In this document: positions 22,953 to 32,708 of the stretch, in pieces
Layout: every line of letters starts with the position of its first letter
Numbering within the stretch: position 1 is the stretch's first letter
Assembly: GCA_964036275.1 (NCBI GenBank)
Contig: OZ038435.1
Coordinates: forward strand, 6,144,187 to 6,208,186
DNA: 64,000 bases
Source of the DNA: Litoditis marina
Lineage: Eukaryota; Nematoda; Chromadorea; Rhabditida; Rhabditidae
Direction of reading: 5' to 3'
Translations under genes and position numbers: made by a program
Notes under the pieces: model-generated
Seen by the model: only the letters and a program-made list of their open reading frames with translations
Databases searched by the model: none
Told to the model about the DNA's origin: nothing

Positions 22953-25900
22953 CTTAATTGCTCAACACTCTTGAAATGAGGTAGATCCTTAGAAATACAA
23001 TTCCAGTATTTCACAACCCTATTGAAATACCAGTTATGATCAAAGAATACATTTCTAGGAAATATTAACCTTTGCGGGTCACGAGGCAAAGAAGACCGAA
23101 CGAGATAGTTTGTAGGCATTTGTGATTGTCCAATTAGTAATTTAAGTGCTTGAAGAATATCAGTTTTAATTCTAAGATAGTATAATGGACGCGTTTCAAG
23201 GAAATTCAATCGATCAGTGTATGATTCAAACGGTATATTACATCTTTGGAATATTTCTCGAGTGAAATTGCGCAGAGGAGATTCGAAAGTGTGACACAGT
23301 TTCGAGTTTGGCTTCGGAGAAGTTATTTCGGAGCAATAATCAAGAATGGGAATTATATATGTTCGGAACAGTCTAAATAGCAGAAATGGATCGCGACTTG
23401 TGAATGTTTTCAAAATCCGTCTATTTTTACTATTAGCTAACGCTACTTTTTGATTGATGTGAGATAATCAACGACCGCTCGCCCCGCATCGCTCGATCAA
23501 TCGAACCCTCTGCTGTCTTTATGGGGCAAATGGCGACTATACTGTATATCTCACTTTCCGCTGTGTACGCACTCATTTCATGCCAAAGTTGGTCTATCGC
23601 GTTCTCTAATAGCGCAGTGGTAACGCCCTACTATGAATATTTTGGTCGCGATTCCGACGAGAGACAGACATTTATAAATTTGACACGCACTATAATATCG
23701 CACTCCGTGTTTTATGCGGTTCATGAAGAGGTAGCTTTCACAAAACGCAGGCGCACGCGGTCATTCGGTCCCAGTCGAAGAACACCATCTCAAAATGATG
23801 ATGAAGTAAACTAAATAAATCTTGAATCTTGAATCTGTAGTTTGCTCTCACTGTTCGTCAGTTGTAAATTGCAGTACCTGATGTGATTAAACTCCAACTT
23901 GCACCCGCCTCGTAGTTTTGTGTTGATGGCTTTTTTATAAATTTGTGTACGGCCTATTTCATCCGCTCGGTCACTTTATTGTGAATCATTCTTACAAGTA
24001 CATAATATCAATATCAACCGTAGAAGGGCTGTCCGTAGAGGTCGATTGGAGATAGGCATGGGTGAGCTTTGTTACCAGCTCATATGCGGTCCACCAGATA
24101 GATACCGCGGCGAGCGGGGAGCGAACCGAGGTCTGTGGAGCGACAGCCGAACGCTAACCACTCGACCACTCGGCCCCAAAGCTTTGTTGATCGATCGAAT
24201 ACATCGAAACTCATTTCAGCGTCGTGCGCACATCAGTGCCACGGTGACGTTCATTCTGAGCGAGGACGCCAGACAGCGTTTCGAGATTCTGGAAAGAGCC
24301 CAAAAAAGACTGCAGGGACACATATGCATTGGACCCAGGAACGAAATGATAGACAACCGAGCACAGTGGGTGGATCATGCAACTAACAACAATACAATGA
24401 ACTACACATAAATAAGGCAGTTACGTGAAACACTAATCTATCTCTATCACCGCTCGTTTTCAGTTTCGGCCTCCCACGTCACACGTTTGGCATTGATCGT
24501 GAGCCGTATCGAAAAAGTATAACCATTTTTCCAATTACGTCTTATCGACCATGATGACGGAAAGTTGATAGGCTGATAAGGAAAGATCAATCATTAGAAC
24601 TTCGCCTCAAAACATTTTCCTCTCCGAGTTTCTGAGTGTATTAGATCCTTGGGCAAACTGGACGGAGGGGTTTAACAGCATGACGAGTGAAAATGAGTCC
24701 TTGGCACCTTGAACTTTATAAGTGGGAACAGTCGATTTTTTTCCAGAATTTTAATCGATACCTTTGAGCGTCTGTTCGACAACGACTGTCCTCGTTTCCG
24801 GTATATACGGGGTGCGAACAATGGGGATGAAATTGTTTTCTCGCAACCGCCAGTCAGCAACCGCCCGATTCAAGTCGGAGGTAAGCGTCATGACAAAAGT
24901 GTAGAAAAATATATCACTTGTTTGATTTCTCCTCTTTCTCACTCCATCTTTTTTGTATCACTTTCTGTCTCTGTGCATAGTGAAAGCAACAGCTCTTCAC
25001 TTTTGTCTTTTTCTCTCTTTCTTCCTACAATGCTCTCGCTCTCTCTCTTTCTCTATCTCTCTACAATACTGTCGCCCTCTCACTCTCTGGGTATCCTCTC
25101 GTTTGTCGGCTGCTCTCTTTTTCTTTCTCCATCTTTCTCTCTCTCCTTCTCACCTCTCTCTCAATTATTGACTGTTCTTATTCAAAAGTGTCAGGTATCT
25201 CTCTGGACAGAAGTCAGAATCTAGCTATTCGTGTGGCTCTCTCCCACGACTACATTACTACAATATCTGCGCCAGCTGGGAGTGGGAAAACTCTCATGAT
25301 TGCCGGAATCGTGGCCAAAAGGTAAATATTACTTGTTGGATCCAGTGTTCTCACGAGAACTGTTGTTTGATTGAATTTCCGAATTCAACAGTGTTACAGA
25401 AATATTTCAGAGATATGTCGTCGCTTACACGTCTGCTAGATAAAAACCGTAGGTAGATCTGTTAGAGGTGTAAAGTCACTTTACGTGAGAGATAAGACTA
25501 GCATGTAACCAAAGACAAACTCATTCCGCCTGTTTTAGCTCTGAGAAGGAGAAGAAGATGGCCTCTACCGTGGTCCCGTACCGTGTGGTAATAGCTGCCA
25601 CCACCAATCCGGCTGCCACCGGGACCATCCAAATGGCTCGTCGGGCCCTGCCGGAGGTGAAAACGTGTCGACTGTAAGTTTTGAACCAGATTCTAGTGAA
25701 GACATGAGTGATCAGAAACTCCTCATTACCACCCCCGGCTTTTTGAAGTCGATAATGCGAACAGATAGAGATAACACATCAATTTGCGAGTGCTATTTTC
25801 TCGGCAGTAACGTAGAGACCAGTCAGTTTCAACTATGTGGAATTTTTTGCTCCTTGTTGATTTTTACGGATATCGCCACAGGTGTTAGAAGTTAAAATTT

Positions 25901-28900
25901 AGTAAGAAGGGGCATTTCACATAAGAGAAATATAAAACACACTAATCTGTGACAATAATGGACCTCCTCACGGTCAGAAGCATAATGTTCAAACACATGC
26001 GGCTCAAATGTAAGGAAACGGAAAAAAATTATATTTTCAGTTTTTCGCATCGCGCGGAGGAGGAGTTTGGAGAGTCAGGGACTGCCGATTCCATTTCCCT
26101 CAAACGAATGGCGAAAAATGCCCAACGTTATATCGATCTCACAATCCACGTGGATGTGGCTGCTATTATGGCACAGCTGCAGGTGTCACGAGACTGTTTG
26201 GGGAGAACTGTGAGTTGGTTTTCATTAAAGTCCCGACGTATCGGTCCTTTGAGCTGCAATTGAAAAATGGTTCACAGTTCAAAGGATTGAAGCGTTGGGA
26301 TTGGTCCACATAATCGTCTTTCTTTAAACACACGTTTTCTATTTCACAAGCGAAAGAATGAGCAATGACTTTGCTGGGGCGCATACACAGCTCACAAAGA
26401 CGTCAAAGCTACCTCAAAATTCAGAAACATGCAATGCATGTTTCGGTTTCCTCATCTACTTCTCCTTTGACGTTCTATGTAACTGGTGCATTCTCTTTCA
26501 TAACATTCCATTCATTCATCCAGTTCAACGGTGGCAAAAATGAGCGAACTCTATAATCGAACGTTTCAGACTACTATCGACGAAGGACTGCACTACTTAT
26601 TGAGAACAAGGAAACTCGAACAACAACTGATGCTGGCATTCGCGGAAGCCTATCAGCCAACTGTTAGTTTCAGCAACCTATTTTCTTGCGAGGATACATT
26701 GACGGAAGTTCAAAAATGAAAATTTCGGAGAAGAAATTTTATCTTTACTTAGATATTCCGTCATTGCAACTCAACCTTGCTCCTAATCGGGGGAAAGGTG
26801 CGAACGTCGAAACCGAGCTCCTACACTACTTCCTTTGTTGAGAGTTGAGGAGGGGGGGGGGGAGGTTGAAGTAAAGACAGCGAATTTTCATGTCAATGAG
26901 AAGCAGTTTACGTCTCCTTGATCTACACACTCTCTTACTTTCTCTCTTGACAGGTCCTGGGTTCTACAGTTGACCTGATGGCCCATGCTCCGGAGTTCGC
27001 CGTGGGGATCAACCATTTGATTCTCGACGAAGCCGCCCAAATGGACTCCATTTCGGCATTCGCGCTCTACGCCACACTGCCAAACATCAACCAAATAACA
27101 CTTGTTGGTGGGTTGATGACTATAGGTAATGACCAAATCTTAGTTGGATTTGATGAAGACCATAACTTCGGAACTCTGACTGAAATACAATCTGATCAGA
27201 CTACAAACACAGCAGAAGAGGGCCCACGTATGGGCTTGGTTTAGAATTATCGAACCGTATAAATGTACTTCCCACCTGTCTCTGTCTCTATTTTTTCATT
27301 TTTCATTGTCTTTCCTTCCTCCCCATTTTGGTTTGTTCTCTATAATTTCCCTCCCTTTCCCACTTCTTTTTTTCTCTCTATGTTTATATCTATATCTTTC
27401 TAATACAAGTTCATTTTGAATAAATTCTAGGTGACACCAACCAGCTTCAACCATTCAATGAGCTGGAGGAGACCTCCCAGGCGTATCAACTGTACAAGTG
27501 TGGGGAACTCACCCGACTTGAGAAAATAACCCGCAACACCACCCACACCTCTCTCAACACCATTTACAGGTATGTCTATTTGTGCACGAAACTGAAGTGA
27601 CAGTTTTGATACGTAAAAACTATGAATACTTTTTCGAGATTTACCTGTGAAATTTCTCTCATCGTATGCTCGGAAACAGGGAGGTATGTTAAGATCAACA
27701 GTATTGCCGAAATATTTTCATGGTAAAAACGTGAGAAAACGTACCTATACTATCCCTTCTTACCTACAATTATCACATAAACAAACTAACAAAGTTGTTC
27801 GTAACACCCTCATCCTTCTTCTAGATCTCATCCGAAACTGACGGAAATGTTGCTGAAGCCGGTCTACGGAACCGGGATAACCGCTGGTACTACCGCCGAA
27901 CAACGAGATCTGACGGTGACTTACGGTCTGCCAACGGCTGAAGTTAGTTGAATATAGAAACGTTTCCCAGGTTCTCCAAGGTAGAATGGAAATTTTGATG
28001 AAGAAAAACAGTGATGCGCGGTTCAAGTGGGAGATTTCGAAATCTGACGTCACGTGAAACGCAATCAAGCATCAGAATCGGGTGTTGTTTCACGTACACA
28101 CCACAATGATATATGCTTATAGGATGGAACACCCTGTCTGTTCGTCCAAGTAGAAGGAAAGAATGACAATGATGGAGTGAATAAGAAGGAAATAGAAGCT
28201 TGTTGGACCATTCTCAAAAAAATTGAACGGAAACTGGACGAGCAAGAGGTGAGTCATTTTTTTCCCGTATCATTCATTCATAGACAGAGTTTCATTCAGT
28301 TATTCGTGTAATTATGAATATAAAAAAGTTGAATTAACCAATTCAATTCGAAAAAGTTAACTTTTAAAACGTGTGAATTCAGGCAACGGTGACTCTGGCG
28401 GACGTGGCTATTGTCTGTCATCATCGAGCACAGAAAGGAAAGCTCATAGAGAAACTGAACGGTAGGAATATAGAAAAAGACCATATCTCCCTTGTAGTTT
28501 GATCTCGATACATACAAAAAAATTTTGACCGAAACACTGTAGTTCCAAACTACAAACACAGCGGTATTGGACAACATACACCGTATAGGCGAAACATATA
28601 CTTTGATCATAACGTCGTGACAGATACGATGAAACATTTCACTGTGTTCTGCACTTTTCTTCTCTAGCTGACTATGTGACATTCTGCGCCTTAAAGGAGA
28701 CCGGAGAGCAACATGGTTTCTCGTAAAGCTGTTGTATCCTACTTTTGAATGGACGCGTTGCGTGTCGCGCGGCATTGTCATGTGAATGTCACGTGTGAAC
28801 TGATCAAACTGATATACGAGTTATTTGTGCTCTCTGATCTTAATACAGTTAAAAGTAGCCCAAAACAAAACTTCTGCTCAAGTTGAGTACCGGTCTCCTT

Positions 28901-30665
28901 TAAGTTCGCGGTCTTTCGGTTTTGTCCGTAGAACATTGTCGCGTACGATTTTGAACATTCTGTCAATTCAAATTCATCGGACACATTTGTAGCGCATTTC
29001 ACTCACGTCACAGAGTGTACGGATCAGAAAGAAGCAGACTGTACTGTCTGCGGTCTCATTAATAAAAATTCTCTCGTTTGTGTAGCTGAAAAGTTTATTT
29101 TATTTTTTAGGAACTGGCGACATTGGTCCCCATAAGCTGCCATGTATTGTTACTACAGTCGACTCGTTTCAGGTGAGATTAACCGTAAATAACAACAAAT
29201 AAAAACAGAACAACAACGAATGAAGTTAGGTTGCTTTTAGTGAACACGCACTTCAATCTCGCGTGTGCATAGTTCAGTCACATTCATATCAATAACGAGT
29301 AACATCAATATGCAAAATTCCGTGTATGGAACAGATCCGTAAACTATAGGTCATTTTCTTATTTTCATGGGCTGTGTTTCATTGGTAATTAAAAGTCATC
29401 GGGACTGTGACGTCTCGTCTGTTTTCCTAGTTCAGAACGTACCGACATCGAACCACAATCACCACAGCTCGAGCCACAATTATAGTGTCTGCCTTCAGAG
29501 GGACACCCATATAGCCGCTCGTACTGCCAAGTTACGGCTTATCACCTTCACTCGTTATTATAGTAAAGACATATTGCAGGGCAAAGAAGCTAAAGTAGTG
29601 ATCGTGATGACGACAAAATACTGTAGCTCTCGCAGTTTCGACGTGAGTATACGGAAGTTTTTTCACGCTTCACCAATGGTACACCAAAACGGTGCGAATT
29701 CTTCGGTTCTGCTGTTTGTGTAGTTTGATCCCGTCGCATTTTTCTCAGTTGTATCTGTTGTGTATGTGTATCAGCCCAGGGACCTCTTTCGGAAAAAAAT
29801 TTCAGTTCGACGTTTGAGATGCAAAGAGAGCAAATAAGAACGAAAAAACTGATCAGTCAATGTCAGACAGCTTTATCCTATACTGCGTATATCGTTCACT
29901 TTTTTTATTTCAGTCCATCAACAGCACCCTTCGATTTATATCGGATCCGCATCGGGGTACTGTAGCCATCAGTCGATCAACGGATCTCGTCTATCTGCTC
30001 GGCGATTGGTCGAAGACAATGTATACACCATTCTGGAAGAAATTCATCAACAACATTGTGGCTAGTCAGGCGCTGGTTAGTTGTGATCTGACCCAAAAAG
30101 GAGTTCTGGCTCTTGTTGACAATTTATATTTAAAAAATTTGAGTTGATTGTTTTTTCATTAGAAAAATGCAAACTTTCAGAGTTAACACTTTGCGAATGG
30201 TTTTCATAACGCAACACACATCTCAGTGGTAGTCTTATCCATTTTTCTTGGTACTCCTAAGTCCTACAATCTACTTTTAAAATGTTCAATGGCTCTCCCG
30301 CGAGAGCAATGTGTTCACAGTATGGTTCTGGGTGGTATATCCGATTGAATACTATGTTCAAAAATAGACTAAAATATTCAAATTGTAGTGTAAACACTTG
30401 ATTCACAAAAATGGCAGGTAGTTACGCTTTCGTTCACAAAATAAAAACAACTTTCATGTTGCGTATTTTATCGACACTATTTCCAATCTGCTGACAGATA
30501 AAATCAACGACGGCTTACTCAATCGATTCAGCTTTTTCCTGTTTTCGTGGACAGAATAGAATATTTGAAACAAAGTATGATGCGCAATATTTGCAGGTTT
30601 CGGAGGATTTGAGCAGAATCAATGCAACTCATTTCTTTCGTAATCATCCCAGGAACAGAGACTGA
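17879..30665 (+). CDS. Superfamily 1 UPF1/NAM7-like RNA helicase
   Basis: Twenty-five exons give about 1015 residues: 17879-17989, 18370-18459, 18751-18881, 19174-19354, 19734-19854, 20213-20388, 20733-20882, 21384-21521, 21757-21861, 22557-22652, 24220-24365, 24747-24880, 25195-25321, 25539-25673, 26041-26182, 26570-26662, 26954-27107, 27431-27569, 27825-27942, 28123-28248, 28383-28461, 29111-29172, 29580-29642, 29914-30075 and 30597-30665. The C-terminal half has the helicase motifs in order: APAGSGKT (Walker A, about 552-559), LILDEAAQ (motif II, 714-721), LVGDTNQLQP (III), IYRSHPKL (IV), VTTVDSFQGKE (V, about 911-921) and VAISRS (VI). This arrangement fits the nematode-expanded DNA2/NAM7 helicases, some of which act in small-RNA pathways; the role here is unknown. 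The N-terminal half is unrecognised. The junction near 21521 and two CAAG acceptors are the weakest parts. An AG acceptor (TTCTAG) abuts the ATG. Confidence 0.87.
18047..18184. mobile_element. Family D MITE, copy 1
   Basis: About 138 bp with ends CTATACTGTTAGTGAATTG and the inverted ATTTACTTATAGTATAG. The interior reads GTCACGTGGAACATGTTAAA followed by CACAGCAGAACTCAGAAACG. Other copies are at 20899-21034, 38787-38888, 55480-55603 and 62453-62575. It lies in the first helicase intron. Confidence 0.7.
20414..20488. repeat. Family A mini-palindrome in helicase intron
   Basis: Arms TTGTTGTAGTTCACTC and CGATCATACTACAAACAG flank a 40 bp spacer, 25 bp after the donor of exon 20213-20388. Confidence 0.5.
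20899..21034. mobile_element. Family D MITE, copy 2 (reverse)
   Basis: Starts TATACTAGAAGTAAA, passes through GTCACG and CTGCTGTGTTTAAAAAGTTT, and ends GACCAGCAGTATAG. It begins 17 bp after the donor of the exon ending at 20882, so it fills the start of that helicase intron. Confidence 0.65.
22075..22140. repeat. CT microsatellite in helicase intron
   Basis: CTCTCTCC-type tract of about 65 bp on the sense strand of the helicase gene. Confidence 0.8.
22869..22949. repeat. (TA)n microsatellite, 3' tail of the retrotransposon
   Basis: About 80 bp of uninterrupted TA repeat. It abuts the 3' end of the reverse-transcriptase fragment, as expected for the simple-repeat tail of a non-LTR retrotransposon on the minus strand. 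Confidence 0.85.
22950..23456 (-). mobile_element. Non-LTR retrotransposon, 5'-truncated reverse transcriptase end
   Basis: Read on the minus strand it encodes about 165 residues of the C-terminal thumb region of a non-LTR reverse transcriptase. Motifs include LFRTYIIPILDYCSEITSP, then FTREIFQRC, SYTDRLNFLETRPLYYLR and RSSLPRDPQRLIFPRN. These resemble Jockey/CR1-type elements. Upstream it breaks off with a stop after SHINQKVALANSKNRR-type sequence, so the element is strongly 5' truncated. The frame runs into the TA tail without a stop of its own. It lies in a helicase intron and is not part of that gene. Confidence 0.85.
24105..24177 (-). repeat. tRNA-like sequence (SINE head or tRNA pseudogene)
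   Basis: Seventy-three bases on the minus strand start GGGGCCGAGTGGTCGAGTGG and contain TTAGCG (A-box region) and CGGTTCGCTCC (B-box region). The 3' end does not pair with the 5' end, so a functional tRNA is unlikely. It lies 42 bp upstream of a helicase exon. Confidence 0.5.
24924..25161. repeat. Pyrimidine-rich intron filler
   Basis: The intron between helicase exons 24747-24880 and 25195-25321 is nearly all CT-rich sequence on the sense strand, with runs of TCTCTC and CTTTCTC. Confidence 0.85.
26225..26337. mobile_element. Family B MITE, copy 1 (TTAA ends)
   Basis: About 113 bp with TTAA at each end and the right arm GGATTGGTCCACATAATCGT. The left arm has diverged. The interior CAATTGAAAAATGGTTCACAG matches the core of the other copies at 36143, 46239 and 63250. 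It lies in a helicase intron. Confidence 0.7.
27139..27211. repeat. Family A mini-palindrome, diverged
   Basis: The right arm GATCAGACTACAAACACAGC is clear. The left arm TTAGTTGGATTTGATGAA is decayed. Lies in a helicase intron. Confidence 0.45.
28491..28563. repeat. Family A mini-palindrome, well preserved
   Basis: CTTGTAGTTTGATCTC at the left and CCAAACTACAAACACAGCGG at the right, 73 bp in all. It begins 30 bp after the donor of exon 28383-28461. Confidence 0.65.
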
Positions 30666-31166
30666 TGATTCCACTTCCATCCTATGTTTGTATTGCCCCC
30701 TCCCATCTTCCTTTGTACGTACCCCCCCCCCCCCATTTAGCTACTTTTTCAATCAGAAACTTGACGGGGGGATGTTCTACTATCCGATAGTGTTTTTTAA
30801 GGGGAGAGGGGGCCGTTCCATTGTAACCGTCGTGTTATATATATGACGCTGCAATCTAAATTTTTCTCAGAATCAAAGAAACATATTATGCATATATTCT
30901 ACTTCTTTCCTCTTCCATTCGAATGTGTTACAAAATACTGCAAAATGCGAGAAACGTACGATGGCATGAAGTGGCCAAATTGTTCTATCACATACGCACT
31001 GTCTGATGGTTTAGTTTTTCATATAACCTAGTATGTTCGTAGTTTTTTTTAGTTAGCTACCTCTTACAAAACTGGTAGAACTTTTCACTCTGGAAAACGT
31101 CTACACATAGTTTTTGATACATCTATTTATTTATTTTCTACTAGATTATCTTGTGATGTTTCATTC

Positions 31167-31172
31167 AATAAA
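31167..31172 (+). terminator. Candidate poly(A) signal for the helicase
   Basis: AATAAA about 500 bp after the helicase stop codon at 30665. No better signal is nearer, so a 3' UTR of roughly 0.5 kb is possible. Confidence 0.3.
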
Positions 31173-31852
31173 TACGTTTTTTTTTCAGAAATAATTATTG
31201 TGAATACGACACCAAATGTCTCTCCCGTACTGTACCATTGAACTCAACAAAACATTGTAATGAAAAAAATCCGGAGCGGTGAAAAATGATCCTTTCACAA
31301 ATCTCCACGAAGTTCGACAATCAATGTTCATGGAGAGCTGGAGTACAAATACAAGCTCAATTGATAGTTATGGCACAGCAAACCATGTTCATGAAGAGTT
31401 CGGACTATCTGAGAATGTGATTTGAAATGCTGGTGTTTCAATCAATGAACGTTTCTCATATATCCACATTTACTCACATCGGTGGTTGGACGGTTTGGAA
31501 TTAGTTCATTGACAAAATTGCTCTTATGTACGGATAGTGGATTCCACTACAACCTCACAGCTTTGTCGAAAGCTACAGTAATCCTGCACAACAGCCAAGG
31601 CAAAAAACCTCTAAAAAACTTGAAATTCGTCCTTTTTTTTTCTTCAAAAAAATATTTTTGGTAAACATACATAATTGATTAAAACCAACAATTTAAGTCT
31701 ATTTTGGAAACAAATTATTTTTTGATGTTGATCAACTTTCTGCATTCGCCGCCTTTAAATCGTGCACAAGAACATTGTTTGTGTCCAATATCACCAGAAC
31801 TCAATGAATAACTGTTTATTACACATACACTAACAGAACAGTTCAAATTTTA

Positions 31853-32132
31853 GGCGATTTCGTTCAGAATCAACCGAATACGGGTGAAAATAGCCGTGCG
31901 TGGCGAATTACGCAAAATATATGAGTGGCGAATGGAAATCGAGCAAAAAACAGCAGAAAAAACGACACGGCCCGAGAAGGAAAAAACGGCACGGCCCCAG
32001 CAAAATGATAATGCTAAATACGGGGCACTGACGCAACTAGATTTCAGCAATACACCTCCCCTTTTTAAGACAAAAAGTAGGGGTAAAGAAACACCTAATG
32101 TCACGAAGAAAGTTACCGTCGACTATGCTTAG
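31853..32132 (+). CDS. Possible terminal exon of an unrecognised hydrophilic protein
   Basis: After an acceptor-like ATTTTAG the frame is open for 92 codons to a stop at 32130-32132. It reads AISFRINRIRVKIAVRGELR, then a charged stretch of E, K, T and R, then LDFSNTPPLFKTKSRGKE and KKVTVDYA. The composition (charged, Q/E/K-rich, few stops nearby) looks coding. I do not recognise the family and found no in-phase upstream exon. It could be a small gene or an alternative 3' exon of the helicase transcript. Confidence 0.35.
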
Positions 32133-32708
32133 TTGAGATGTAGACAGCACGGCACATGAGAGATAGGGTGACGGTGTGGAAGCATCAAGGGAAAGCTATC
32201 TTCAATAACTCTTCCACGATCTGATGGTGCGATTTCCTGGAAACTTTATTGGTAAGTCATATTTGGATAATTTGTTCTCAACACAATGTCAAGCAGGGCT
32301 GCTCCATCATTTGTCGATTCAAACGTCATAAGGTGGAAAATAAGTGAACGCAGTGTGTTGTTTCCCAAACGCAAGATAGAAAGTTTTGTTCATTACATAC
32401 TTTCTTGTTCTGCTGCTTGCTGTCGCTGTTCACAACTATGTAGATATTCGTTTGAAATTCAGTAACGTTCGAACGATTCGATGACTAGAACAAAAACATT
32501 GCGTAATTTATACTAACTCTCCCACTGTAAGGACAAAACCGGTGTTGTATTATAGTATCAACACCGTATATATCACCGATTTACTGTAGTGATCGTGATT
32601 CAACGTTACCAGAAGTTTCCACTGAATCGCGGGGCGTTCACTACCGTATCACCACAGTTAAACGATTACTACCGTTCTACGAGTGTCTGAACGGTGTCCT
32701 AGAATTAC

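Larger units (their letters stand above)
22723..23840 (+). repeat. Composite SINE-like repeat split by a retrotransposon fragment
   Basis: The left part (22723-22868: AGTCGTCGCCAATG, GGGGTTTGGCGAGCGGCCAG, GATCTACACACTCTCTC) and right part (23457-23840: ATAATCAACGACCGCTC, then a tRNA-like A box at 23609-23625 and a tail of ATCTTGA repeats) become continuous if the insert is removed. Pieces of the same unit are at 45511-45622 (reverse), 49770-49840 and 61009-61215, which supports the reconstruction. AGATA borders the insert on both sides as a target duplication. Confidence 0.65.
30666..32708. other. Convergent intergenic region, helicase / pseudokinase
   Basis: Two kilobases between the end of the plus-strand helicase and the last placed exon of the minus-strand kinase-like gene. 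It holds a run of about fourteen C near 30722, the candidate poly(A) signal and one possible exon (31853-32132). A possible 16-base terminal exon of the kinase gene (32621-32606, SGNFW-stop) is in phase but too short to support. Confidence 0.5.

Noticed and set aside
24105..24177. Functional tRNA gene
   Set aside because: A and B boxes are present but the acceptor stem does not pair, so a SINE head or pseudogene is more likely.
24467..24538. Extra helicase exon (FGLPRHTFGID...)
   Set aside because: It can be kept in phase only with a weak GTCTTA donor. Direct joining of 24365 to 24747 fits without it.
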